From: an uncultured Saprospiraceae bacterium
GTDB taxonomy: Bacteria > Bacteroidota > Bacteroidia > Chitinophagales > Saprospiraceae
Assembly: GCA_937924495.1 (NCBI GenBank)
Contig: CALDSS010000077.1
Span: 1 to 51,096 of the forward strand
Direction: 5' to 3'
DNA length: 51,096 nt
Shown: piece by piece, positions 32,701-41,900 of the stretch
Layout of the letters: every line of letters starts with the position of its first letter
Numbering within the stretch: position 1 is the first letter of the stretch
The notes under the pieces: model-generated
The model's input: the letters and a program-made list of their open reading frames with translations, nothing else
Databases searched by the model: none
Told to the model about the DNA's origin: nothing
Translations under genes and position numbers: made by a program

Positions 32701-34170
32701 TCATTTCCTATTGCTCCAATTTGATTCTACGGATTCTATTTCTTTCAATTGATTCTTATTTTCTAAATAATATTTCAATGTGACTTGGGCGGCAATTTTT
32801 GCAGCGACAGCTTTGTCTTCTTTTATCTTTTCTGGTGTGTAATAATTTTTTACGAAGTGGGTATCAAAATTTCCAGAAATAAAAGCCTCATGTTCACAAA
32901 CAAATTTGCCGAAAGGTAGGGTAGTGGCCAGTCCTTCGATTTTATAATCTTTAATGGCTTGCAGCATGATTTGTATCGCTTCCGCACGCGTATCGCCATA
33001 GGTGACCAATTTGGCAATCATTGGGTCATAGTAAATTGGAATTTCCATGCCTTCCTCATATCCGTCATCCAATCTCACTCCTTTCCCTGTTGGTCTTATG
33101 TAAGTTTCTAACGTTCCGATAGAAGGCAAGAAATTGTTGAGTGGGTCTTCGGCATAAATTCTTAATTCGAGGGCATGACCAGTGATAGTCAAGTCTTCTT
33201 GTTTGATGGAAAGGTGCTCTCCTCTTGCCACTTTAATTTGCTGTTCGACCAAATCAACTCCAGTTATCAACTCCGTGACGGGGTGTTCTACTTGCAGCCG
33301 TGTGTTCATTTCGAGGAAGTAGAAATTCTTTTGGTCATCCAATAAAAACTCTACCGTTCCTGCTCCCACATAATCACAGGCTTTGGCCACTTTGACTGCT
33401 GCCTCTCCCATCGCTTTTCTTATTTCTGGAGTCAAAACAACAGAAGGGGCTTCTTCTACTACTTTTTGATGACGACGTTGAACGGAGCATTCTCTTTCAA
33501 AAAGATGCAAAGTGTTGCCGTGCATATCTGCCAAAACTTGAATTTCGATATGGCGTGGAGAAGTGACATATTTTTCAATAAAAACAGAACCATCACCAAA
33601 TGCAGAAACTGCTTCACTAATAGCACGTTCCATTTGCTCGGGAAGTTCTTCCATGTTTTCAACTACTCGCATGCCCTTTCCACCTCCTCCAGCAGATGCT
33701 TTTATCAAAATTGGGAAACCGATTTTCTTTGCAATTTTCTTCGCCAGTGTCACATCCGTAATCGCTTCCTCGATACCCGGCACCATCGGGATTTTATAAT
33801 CACGAACGGCTTCTTTTGCCGCCAATTTGCTGCCCATTACTCGAATGGCATGTGGGTTTGGCCCTATGAAAGTGATTCCTGCTTTAGTGACCTTTTCTGC
33901 GAAAGCAGCATTTTCACTCAAAAAACCATAACCAGGGTGAATACCATCTGCTCCAGTTGATTTGGCTGCTTCTATCACTTTCTCCATCGCCAAATACGAC
34001 TGGGAAGAAGGAGCAGGCCCTAATAAAACTGCTTCATCGGCAAATTTTACGTGTGCCGCATTTCTATCTGCTTCGGAGTAAACAGCCACCGTTTTGATGC
34101 CCATTTTTCGAGCAGAACGCATGACTCTCAAAGCGATTTCTCCTCTATTTGCTATTAATATCTTTTTCAT
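32701..34170 (-). CDS. Acyl-CoA carboxylase biotin carboxylase subunit
   Basis: 489 residues. It starts MKKILIANRGEIALRVMRSARKMGIKTVAVYSEAD, with the ATP-grasp loop KASAGGGGKGMRVV, ECSVQRRHQKVVEEAPS, GAGTVEFLLDDQKNFYFLEMNTRLQVEHPVTE and LQVEHPV with its catalytic residues. It carboxylates biotin with ATP and bicarbonate. The carrier domain is not fused but encoded by the gene upstream, and the transferase downstream, so this acts as the alpha-type subunit of a three-part propionyl-CoA carboxylase. The spacer to the epimerase gene (32594-32700) holds GAGTGAATG / CATTCACTC palindromes. Confidence 0.93.
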   Translation of the reverse strand: MKKILIANRGEIALRVMRSARKMGIKTVAVYSEADRNAAHVKFADEAVLLGPAPSSQSYLAMEKVIEAAKSTGADGIHPGYGFLSENAAFAEKVTKAGITFIGPNPHAIRVMGSKLAAKEAVRDYKIPMVPGIEEAITDVTLAKKIAKKIGFPILIKASAGGGGKGMRVVENMEELPEQMERAISEAVSAFGDGSVFIEKYVTSPRHIEIQVLADMHGNTLHLFERECSVQRRHQKVVEEAPSVVLTPEIRKAMGEAAVKVAKACDYVGAGTVEFLLDDQKNFYFLEMNTRLQVEHPVTELITGVDLVEQQIKVARGEHLSIKQEDLTITGHALELRIYAEDPLNNFLPSIGTLETYIRPTGKGVRLDDGYEEGMEIPIYYDPMIAKLVTYGDTRAEAIQIMLQAIKDYKIEGLATTLPFGKFVCEHEAFISGNFDTHFVKNYYTPEKIKEDKAVAAKIAAQVTLKYYLENKNQLKEIESVESNWSNRK

Positions 34171-34266
34171 TAAATCTTAAGTTCAGAGTTTGATGTTGAA
34201 CCTTGAAGGTTGAAAGAGCGCTTGGCATGACTTAGAACCTTCAATCTATATCTTTTAACATTTTTC

Positions 34267-34743
34267 CTATTCCAGCTCTATTAAAATCTGGTTTTTATCA
34301 ACTGCAGCACCTTTTTCTACCTCAATAGATTTTATAATCCCATCTCCAGCTGCTTTGAGGACGTTTTCCATTTTCATGGCTTCCAGAATAAGGAGCTGAT
34401 CGCCTTTTTTGATTTCTTGACCTTTTTCTACCATAATATCCAAAACCAACCCAGGCATGGGGGCTTTGATGTTTTTGAGCTTTTTGTTTCCACCAATGTT
34501 TAAACCCATTTTTTTGACCAATTGATCATATTCGTCTTCAATTTGAACCGTAAACTTTTCTCCGTTGACAAAAACAAGGGCAGTTTTGTTCTGGGTTGAA
34601 AAATCTTCAATCCAAACTTCAAAATTTTGATTGTCTTGTATGACATGGAAATGGTTCTCCGCTGTAGCGGAAATGTCTAATTTTTTTGAACTGTTCTCAG
34701 AAAGTTCAAATGAATTGGAATCAACATGGATGATATAGCTCAT
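34267..34743 (-). CDS. Biotin carboxyl carrier subunit of propionyl-CoA carboxylase
   Basis: 158 residues. The C-terminal 70 residues form a biotinyl domain: KAPMPGLVLDIMVEKGQEIKKGD, then LILEAMKMENVLKA with biotinylated K124. The N-terminal half is a small beta domain seen in acyl-CoA carboxylase carriers. It shuttles carboxybiotin between the two catalytic subunits. First gene of the four-gene locus, with a good promoter just upstream. Confidence 0.92.
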   Translation of the reverse strand: MSYIIHVDSNSFELSENSSKKLDISATAENHFHVIQDNQNFEVWIEDFSTQNKTALVFVNGEKFTVQIEDEYDQLVKKMGLNIGGNKKLKNIKAPMPGLVLDIMVEKGQEIKKGDQLLILEAMKMENVLKAAGDGIIKSIEVEKGAAVDKNQILIELE

Positions 34744-34763
34744 AAAACTTTGACTTTGCGTAA

Positions 34764-34792
34764 CAAAGATAATAAGAGCTAACTAACGCAAA
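34764..34792 (-). promoter_or_regulatory. Promoter of the propionyl-CoA carboxylase locus
   Basis: On the minus strand, TTTG (34792-34789), 17 nt, then TATCTTTG (34771-34764): a full Bacteroidetes TTTG-N17-TAnnTTTG promoter. The -7 box ends 20 nt before the first ATG, giving a short leader. Confidence 0.6.
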
Positions 34793-34975
34793 CATAATGA
34801 AGTTGTTTAAAATAGAATTTAAGCTACGAACTTGATTTAAAAGAACCTGATTTAGACCATTTTTGCCTGACGACGTCGGTAAATTGGAAATTTGGCCTTT
34901 CCAAAAAATCTGAACTGGAACTTTACTGATTTGGTCTTCATTCTCAAGCAACCTCAAACAACAGAATGGATTTTA

Positions 34976-35290
34976 TCATACTTTTTGAAATACAATTTTG
35001 TATTCAAGGTTTTCGAGTCGAAAATCATTACAATTTCCGTTTAAATGATAAAGGTTTTCCTTTCGGAGTATAGTGCTGAAAGGTTTGAAAAACTTATGAA
35101 GTAAAAGGTCTGCCAATAAAATTTTTTCACCTTCTATGTTCTCCATAACGATATCACCCGAAGAATGAGATTCAAGGTGATTTATGAAATCAATCTTGGC
35201 GAGATACGGCTCAGCGGTAAGCCATTCAAAAGTTCTTTGGTCAAAGAGAACAAACTCTTGACCGCACAATAGAGGAATTTCGTAAAGCAC
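34976..35290 (-). CDS. Small protein with HNH-like C-terminal motif, uncertain
   Basis: 104 residues from a GTG start; no ATG lies in frame upstream. The end, ENLYHLNGNCNDFRLENLEYK, resembles the HxNGNxxDxRxENL block of HNH/AP2-type endonuclease domains, but the preceding catalytic part is absent, so nuclease activity is doubtful. The rest is mixed helix and strand without recognised family. It could be a remnant of a larger protein or a small DNA-binding protein. The flanking gaps (34744-34975, 35291-35562) show no further gene. Confidence 0.5.
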   Translation of the reverse strand: MLYEIPLLCGQEFVLFDQRTFEWLTAEPYLAKIDFINHLESHSSGDIVMENIEGEKILLADLLLHKFFKPFSTILRKENLYHLNGNCNDFRLENLEYKIVFQKV

Positions 35291-35562
35291 TTTTGTCTTG
35301 TAATTTAGTTGACTTTGGAAAAGAATAAATAGTGCCGAAAAATTTGATTTGACCCTAATATGTGTAGATGAGAACCTAATGAGAACCTAAAAATTGTATT
35401 AAAGAGGACATAGTTTAAGCCAATCAATGGTACTTTTGTTGCTGAATTCCATGGTGCTTCTCATTTAGAATTTAGTTTATCTCTTTTTGCCCGAAAATTT
35501 ATTCTTATTAACTTTAATCACCTAAACCCTACCGGTCAATTTTAAAGCTCTAAACAACTTTC

Positions 35563-36045
35563 ATGCTTACACTCACCGGTTTTGGTACTTTTTGGTATAT
35601 AATTCTTTTTGCCATAGCTTGGATTTTGCTTTTTAGATTAATTTCACAAAAACAAGACACCACGAGTGAAGAGGAAGAAGCAAATAAGAGGAAAGTTATT
35701 GCCCCAAATGTTTCTACTAAATCCCCAATACCTCCCAAACCAACTGAAAACTTAAGTGATATTTTAAAGAAACTATCTGATGGTGAAATTTCATGGCCAG
35801 AGTTTAGTTTAGAATACGAAAAACGCAACCCCAGTTTTATCGAAAACCTGAGAGGGCTTGATATAAATCACACGCCAAACGCCATCAAACATTCCATCTG
35901 TATAAGGATGAATCTTTCTCTTAAGGAAACTGCTGCTATTTTGAATGTGAGTGTCAGTAGTGTAAAGAATGCCAGAAATAGGTTGAAAAAGCAACTCGAC
36001 TTAGGCCCTACTGACAGTATTCAGAAGTTTATTCATAACCTGTAA
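35563..36045 (+). CDS. Membrane-tethered protein with LuxR-type helix-turn-helix
   Basis: 160 residues. One membrane span at about 8-28 (FWYIILFAIAWILLFRLI), an acidic/proline linker, and a C-terminal HTH: HTPNAIKHSICIRMNLSLKETAAILNVSVSSVKNARNRLKKQL. This block is the HTH normally found at the end of much larger Bacteroidota TPR or propeller regulators. Here it is attached to a bare membrane anchor with no sensor domain, so the DNA-binding domain would sit at the membrane on the cytoplasmic side. Target unknown. ATG start. Convergent with the VWA gene. Confidence 0.72.
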   Translation: MLTLTGFGTFWYIILFAIAWILLFRLISQKQDTTSEEEEANKRKVIAPNVSTKSPIPPKPTENLSDILKKLSDGEISWPEFSLEYEKRNPSFIENLRGLDINHTPNAIKHSICIRMNLSLKETAAILNVSVSSVKNARNRLKKQLDLGPTDSIQKFIHNL

Positions 36046-36134
36046 GGATTTTTAGGATAGAATAGCTGTAGCGTTTGCAAATAATAAGCACTCGTTGTTC
36101 TATAAACTATTTCAGAATAAAGTCTCATAGTTTT

Positions 36135-37460
36135 TTACTTATCCATTTTTTTATTCATTTCCTGAACCGATTTTTCAATTCCACGAGGCGTCAATGGATA
36201 CATAGGAAAGATACGACCGAGTGCTTGAGTGGTCATGGTGTAGTGCCAGTATTTTTGGGGTTCTGGGTTGAGCCAAGCTGCTTTTTTAAATTTTTCGGCA
36301 ATTCGACCCCAATTGATGACACTATCTTGATTCAATTCATAAGGAGCCATGGAGGCATCTCCGATAATGAAAACTCGGTAGTTTGGGTCATTGGTCAGTA
36401 GTTTATCAATTGTTACTTTTTTGGTGCGGGGTGCATCAGTATAAACGTAGCTATAAATGGTATTATGAAAGTAATAGACCTTCATGTCGTGGGCAAAACG
36501 CGTTTTCATTTTTTTGAAAAGGTCTTGAACCATGCGGACATAAGGCATCATGGAGAAACCACCATTGTCAATCAATAGAATGACCTGAAGTTTTTTGTCT
36601 TTAATGTCTTCCATTTCGGGTAGAAAGATGCCACCTTGTTTTAGTCCGTTTTTGATAGTTTTATCGACGTCAAGTTTTGTTTGGGCGGTTTCTTCAACGA
36701 TTCCTTTAAGCGAGGCGAGTGCTGCATCTACATTATTATCGTTGATGATGGAATCGCGGTCAACTGGATAGAAATTGCCATTGCCCATGACTTGCCGTGC
36801 CATTTTTCCACCGCCTTTTCCTCCAGTTCTGATGCCGCCTTTGGCTGCGCCACTGTGTCCAAATGGAGAAACGCCTCCTGTCCCAATCCATCGGTCACCG
36901 CCTGAATGTTTGCCTTTTTGTTTTTCCGCAATTTGTTTCATGCGTTCGAGCAATTCTTCCAAATCCATTTCAGAGTAGTCGGCCATTCGGTCAATGTTCT
37001 TCCGCTCAGGAGTGCTGCTTAGGTCATCCCAATCTTTGTCTTCTTTGTTCGGATCATCGCCGTCGATGATGTCTTTTCCGTTAAGGATTTCTTTGATGTC
37101 GTAACTTGTGAGGTGGACATGATTGATGAACTCCTCAACCAAATCCAATAAGTCACGCTCATCTTCTGGGTTATCTTTTTTATAATCCTCGACCCACTTT
37201 TTAAAGGTTTCTGATCTTAAAATGGCTGACTCAAGCGATTCGCCTGGTTTAAGTTTTATATTCAAAAAATAATCATAATACGCCTGTGTGTATGGCCCCA
37301 TGTGCCGAGGCTCTTTCACTACAATCCCTTTCAAAACTAAATAAACATCGCCCAAAGTTTTGATTAGTCCCCGATCCATGCTTTTTCGCAACAATAGCAA
37401 AGTTCGGACATCTGCGGGGAGTCCGTATTCTCTGAATTTTTCTGGTAAGGATGCGAGCAT
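36135..37460 (-). CDS. VWA-domain protein paired with MoxR ATPase (CoxE-like)
   Basis: 441 residues. The N-terminal 170 residues are helical and charged, then a low-complexity Gly/Lys/Arg stretch (about 183-222), then a VWA-like domain beginning LQVILLIDNGGFSMMPYVRMV at 291. The MIDAS motif is degenerate: DNGGFSM instead of DxSxS, although D298 and S303 remain. Later MKVYYFHNTIYSYVY and RVFIIGDASMAPYEL fit the domain's strands. Such proteins work with MoxR AAA+ ATPases in chaperone-like activation or metal insertion. The MoxR gene lies 70 nt upstream in the same direction. Confidence 0.82.
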   Translation of the reverse strand: MLASLPEKFREYGLPADVRTLLLLRKSMDRGLIKTLGDVYLVLKGIVVKEPRHMGPYTQAYYDYFLNIKLKPGESLESAILRSETFKKWVEDYKKDNPEDERDLLDLVEEFINHVHLTSYDIKEILNGKDIIDGDDPNKEDKDWDDLSSTPERKNIDRMADYSEMDLEELLERMKQIAEKQKGKHSGGDRWIGTGGVSPFGHSGAAKGGIRTGGKGGGKMARQVMGNGNFYPVDRDSIINDNNVDAALASLKGIVEETAQTKLDVDKTIKNGLKQGGIFLPEMEDIKDKKLQVILLIDNGGFSMMPYVRMVQDLFKKMKTRFAHDMKVYYFHNTIYSYVYTDAPRTKKVTIDKLLTNDPNYRVFIIGDASMAPYELNQDSVINWGRIAEKFKKAAWLNPEPQKYWHYTMTTQALGRIFPMYPLTPRGIEKSVQEMNKKMDK

Positions 37461-37530
37461 AGATTATTAAGTTGATTGGTTGATTAGTTAATTAATTCAC
37501 GAATTCAACTTAATTAACTCAATCAACTAA

Positions 37531-38445
37531 TTAGTTACTAAGACTTCTTTTCTTAAAATCTTCTGGATTCCTCAATATATGTCGTTGTATTTTTTCCAAA
37601 TCTGTTTGTGTTTTTATCAATGCACCGATGCCATCCAAATCACCCATTTTGGCGAGTGCTTCTTTGGTGGCAAATTGCTTCATGTATTTAAGCCAATTCA
37701 ATATTTCGCGAGTCGTTGGCGCCCGTTCAAGTCCCAAATCTCTCAGGTGATAAAAAATATTCATCGCCGCTTGTGTCACTTGTTTCTCCATTTTGGGATG
37801 ATGTTTCAAAATGATTTCACGCATGGTGTCTTGCTCTGGGAAATGGATATAATGATAAATACATCTTCCTTTAAAAGCCGTCGGCAACTCTTGCTCACGG
37901 TTAGAGGTAATTATGATAGCTGGCATATTTTCTTCGCTCACTTCAATCACATCCCCTGATTCGGGCATGATGAATTTGCGATGACTGAGTGCATAAAGCA
38001 AATCATTTGGAAACTCTCTTGGCGCTTTGTCAATCTCATCTATCAACAAAACTGAGTTGGGCGAGGAGAAGGCTTGAGCAGCTGGCCCTTTGATAATGTA
38101 GTCTCCTAATTTTTCCGTAGAACGGCCACCTGTGCTCAGTTTTGAGTCCAACCCTTTTTCATCGCGTTGGGTGTTCAAAACTTCAATTTGCGAATCTCTC
38201 AAATACTTGACGTGATCAAACTTTGCCACAAATTGCTCCACATTACTTTTGGATCCAACTGGATAGGTGAACATGTCCAATTTTTGATCCGTAGCATATT
38301 GAATAGCCAATTCGGTTTTTCCAGTTCCGGGTTCGCCTTCTATCAAAAGCGGCATTCCCAAAACTCTTGCCATGTGAAATGATTGCGCCAAGTTCGGATC
38401 GCAAACGTATTTTTTTGAACCTGTCCAATGTTGTGTTTTTGCCAT
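37531..38445 (-). CDS. MoxR-type AAA+ ATPase
   Basis: 304 residues. Walker A GEPGTGKT at 37-44, Walker B SVLLIDEIDKAP, sensor region IIITSNREQELPTAFKGRC with the arginine finger region after it, and a lid domain ending in KTQTDLEKIQRHIL. MoxR ATPases are thought to act as chaperones that mature partner complexes together with VWA proteins; the client here is unknown. It forms a two-gene unit with the VWA gene. The upstream gap holds a MITE-like element 126 bp from the start codon, so insertion may have altered expression. Confidence 0.92.
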   Translation of the reverse strand: MAKTQHWTGSKKYVCDPNLAQSFHMARVLGMPLLIEGEPGTGKTELAIQYATDQKLDMFTYPVGSKSNVEQFVAKFDHVKYLRDSQIEVLNTQRDEKGLDSKLSTGGRSTEKLGDYIIKGPAAQAFSSPNSVLLIDEIDKAPREFPNDLLYALSHRKFIMPESGDVIEVSEENMPAIIITSNREQELPTAFKGRCIYHYIHFPEQDTMREIILKHHPKMEKQVTQAAMNIFYHLRDLGLERAPTTREILNWLKYMKQFATKEALAKMGDLDGIGALIKTQTDLEKIQRHILRNPEDFKKRSLSN

Positions 38446-38571
38446 ACCTCTGTCCCCAAAAGAGGAACGATTTTATTTACAAATGAAAAAAAATATCTGT
38501 GGCATGAAGGTAAACTTATGCTTCATTATTATCAACGCAAAAATGATATTTCGGTTTTTGTTAATTGATTT

Positions 38572-38705
38572 CTCTGTACAGGACAAAAGAAGAATCGGAG
38601 GTTTACTAAACTTAATTTTAAAGTAGCTTCCGATATCAATCTTTTAAAATCGAACCTTTAATTTAAGGAGAAGTTTATTAAACCTATTTTTTGTCCTGTA
38701 CTAAG
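38572..38705. mobile_element. MITE-like element (134 bp), copy 1
   Basis: Ends CTCTGTACAGGACAAAA and TTTTGTCCTGTACTAAG are inverted repeats, with the nested pair GGTTTACTAAACTT / AAGTTTATTAAACC inside. The 9-bp direct repeat AATTGATTT flanks it exactly (38563-38571 and 38706-38714), the mark of transposition. It differs from the copy at 44209-44342 at only two of 134 positions, so both are recent. No protein is encoded. It lies in the 38446-38922 gap, which holds no gene. Confidence 0.85.
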
Positions 38706-38746
38706 AATTGATTTAGTAAAGTTAAAAAAATAACACACTTCATATT

Positions 38747-38774
38747 CGAAACTTTATTATTCCAACTTTACTTA
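38747..38774. repeat. 28-bp repeat, inverted partner of 42344-42371
   Basis: CGAAACTTTATTATTCCAAC followed by TTTACTTA; its reverse complement matches 42344-42371 at 27 of 28 positions. The pair brackets the FG-GAP/ASPIC gene. A shorter internal pairing with AGTAAAGTT near 38715 is also possible. Confidence 0.6.
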
Positions 38775-38922
38775 GAAACTATTTTAAATATTTTGAAAGG
38801 CTTGCTCCAAGTTACTCCATAAATCTTCTGCAACCTCTATGGCAGGTCGTTAAGTCTGCTAAGTTGTGCTGATTGGTGTTCAGAAAGCTAATTTTATGAA
38901 TTGTCAAAAAAAAAATGAAAAA

Positions 38923-41900
38923 TTACTTATCCGCTTTCAGAATTAACTGTACTGGAGCACTGTTGTTTCCGACCAAAAGCCCAACGCCTTTTGAAGTTTT
39001 AATTTTTGTAAAATCTTTCACGTCTCCACCCAAAAACAATCCACTTTTTGAGTAGGGAAGGGGAGCGAATTCACCTTTCCCGTCGCCAGTTAAGATACTT
39101 CCATAGCTTGCATCATTACGAGTCGTTTCGACTTCTGAACCAAACAAGTTGCCAGCAATGGCCAAATCTAAATGACCATCATCATCGAAATCATCTACAA
39201 CAATTCCATTAATCGAGGAGATTTGAACTTCATTTGGTAGGCGATGAATTTTGAAATCCTCAGTTCCCAAATTTTCTAAATAAATACTTGCAAAAGACCA
39301 AGCTTTGTAATGCAAACCAGCTTTTAAATCCTCTTGGGTGTAAATGTCATTTAGTGAGGCATCCGCAAAAGAATTATAATCTTTGTACTTGTATTTTATG
39401 GCAGGAATTTGTTCTGCAGAACACTGACGCCCACGCACCGGATATTGCACCCCTTCATCATAGTATCCTAAAACGATATCCAGTTTTCCGTTTTTATCAT
39501 AATCGTTGGCATACACATCAAATGACTCATTTGGCGAAGCTTGGTATTTGTAATTCAATCCCAGATTACCGACAACTAAGTCTTGATCACCATCTTTATC
39601 AAAATCTTCAGCGGCGATGCTGTACCACCAGCCAGTCGTTTTCTCTAAACCAAAATCTTTCGTTACGTTCTCAAATTCGTCTCCTGTGTTTTCAAAAAAC
39701 GTGATGGGCATCCACTCGCCGGTAATGACTAAATCTAATTTTTTATCATTATTAAAATCGACCCAAACAGCATCGGTTACCAAACCCGCCTCTAACAAAT
39801 CAGGAGCAATTTCTTCTGTTACATCTGTGAATTTTAGGATGCCATTTTTAGTGCCATCATTTCTTAAAATGAAACTTTTGGCAGGGAGCGGATAGGATTG
39901 TGGAACAATGCGACCACCCACAAATAAATCTAAATCGCCGTCGCTGTCATAATCCGCTGCTCTTACACGTGAGCCACTTTCTCCAATTTTTGGAAGTGCA
40001 TTTTCTGTTTTTGAAAAATTGCCTTTTCCGTCATTGAGGTATAATCTGTCTTGCAAATTCGCAGATCCTTTTTTGAATTCGTTGCCACCACTAACGATAT
40101 ACAAATCTAAATCACCGTCTCCATCTGCATCAAAAAAGGAAGCACCAACATCTTCTTTATTAGAATCTTTTCCCCATTGTTTGGCATCTGTTTTTTCAAA
40201 AGTTGAATTTTCTTTTTGTAAAAAAAGTGCTCCAACATTGCCAATTGCGCCACCAACATAAAAATCATCCAACCCATCACCATTCACATCACCAACGGCT
40301 AATCCTGGGCCATTTTTGGAGTAGGTATGTGGCAATAAAATTTCGTTTTTATAATCGTTGTATTCATTTTCAGTATGCTTGAAATCTATTCCAGCTTTCG
40401 CTGAAATGTCAGTGAAAAGCTGCTTTTGAGTTTCAGTTGTTTTGAAAATAGAAGCTCCTTGTGTTGCATTTTTATGATTGATTTCTAAGGTTTGATTGGT
40501 GGCGACTTTCGTCAAAATTTGTTCTTTCCCATCTGTCCACCTTATTATTAATTCATCGATTTCTGAAATCTTACCTAAGCCGAAATGAATTACTGGATCA
40601 ATAGATGATTGAAAACCTCTTGTAATGGTTTGCTGACGAAACTGTAAACCGTTTTTATCCTTCAATAAAATTTTTGTTCCACATCCAAGTAGGTTGCCAG
40701 CAGGCCCTTTGAGTTTGATGCGAAGGTGGTTGCCGAGTTTGAGGTCTGCTGTTTTGTTTTCAAAAATAGAGGCCTCATCATCAATATTATTGACAATTAT
40801 TTCAAGGTCTCCGTCATTGTCCAAATCTGCATACGCTGCCCCGTTGGAGTAGCCCGGAAAACTGAGTCCCCAGTCTTTTGTAGTCATTTGAAAAGAAAGA
40901 TCACCTTTATTTTTAAAAACATAATTATCGACTCTTTCGGACGGCATATTTAGAGTCATTGAAAGGTTGTCTTGTTTCTGTTTTTCCTGATAATTGGCGT
41001 TGTCAATGTCATTAAAATAATCTTTGTTATTAATGTCACGCCGAGTTCCGTTGCTAATAAAAATATCTTGCCAGCCGTCATTATCCAAATCGGCAAATAA
41101 GCCTGCCCAACTCCAATCAGTCGATGACATTCCTGTCATTCGCGATATATCACTGAAGTGCGGCAGCCCATCTTTTCCTATTCCATTATTAAGTTGCAAA
41201 GTATTTTGCATGTACTGAAAACCCATTCCACGATTGACGACCTCCCAAAAACCTGCAATGTTCATACTCGCCATGTTTGCTTTATTTCGACGATTATCTG
41301 CTGGAGTCATATCTACTTGTAGTAAATCTGGCAATCCATCATTGTTCAGATCCCCAACGTCCGAACCCATTCCGAAGAAGGCAGTGTGCTGTGTGGTTTC
41401 TTTTAATTTTTCAGAAAAAGTGCCATCTCCATTATTGAAATAGAAAAAATCAGGGGAGGCAAAATCATTGGATACATAAATGTCTTCCCAACCATCTTCA
41501 TTGAAATCTGCTACCGTTGCGCTGAGCGAAAGTCCGAAATTGGTGATGCCTGCTTCTTGGGTTACATCTTCAAAAACTCCTGAACCATTATTGCGATAGA
41601 GTTTATCAGATTTAGAATATTCCTTTTTTTGTAAAGCAATTTGGTAAACATAGTTTGGAGTTTTAAATCCAGTAAAAGGATAATTGGCTACATATAAATC
41701 CAAATCGCCATCTTTATCATAATCGAAAAAAGTACCTTGAGTGGTTCGACCTTCATCTGCCACGCCACGTGTTTCTGCTTCTTCCGAAAAAGAAGGCGTT
41801 CCGTTTTCATCATTTCCTTTATTAATAAAAAGTTGATTTTTAGTGGTTGCAAATTTTCCAGAAACTGAAACGTATATGTCTAAAAGTCCATCTGCATTTA

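Noticed and set aside
34721-34957. 78-codon minus-strand ORF upstream of the biotin carrier gene
   Set aside because: It overlaps the carrier gene start and the promoter of the carboxylase locus, with no recognisable product.
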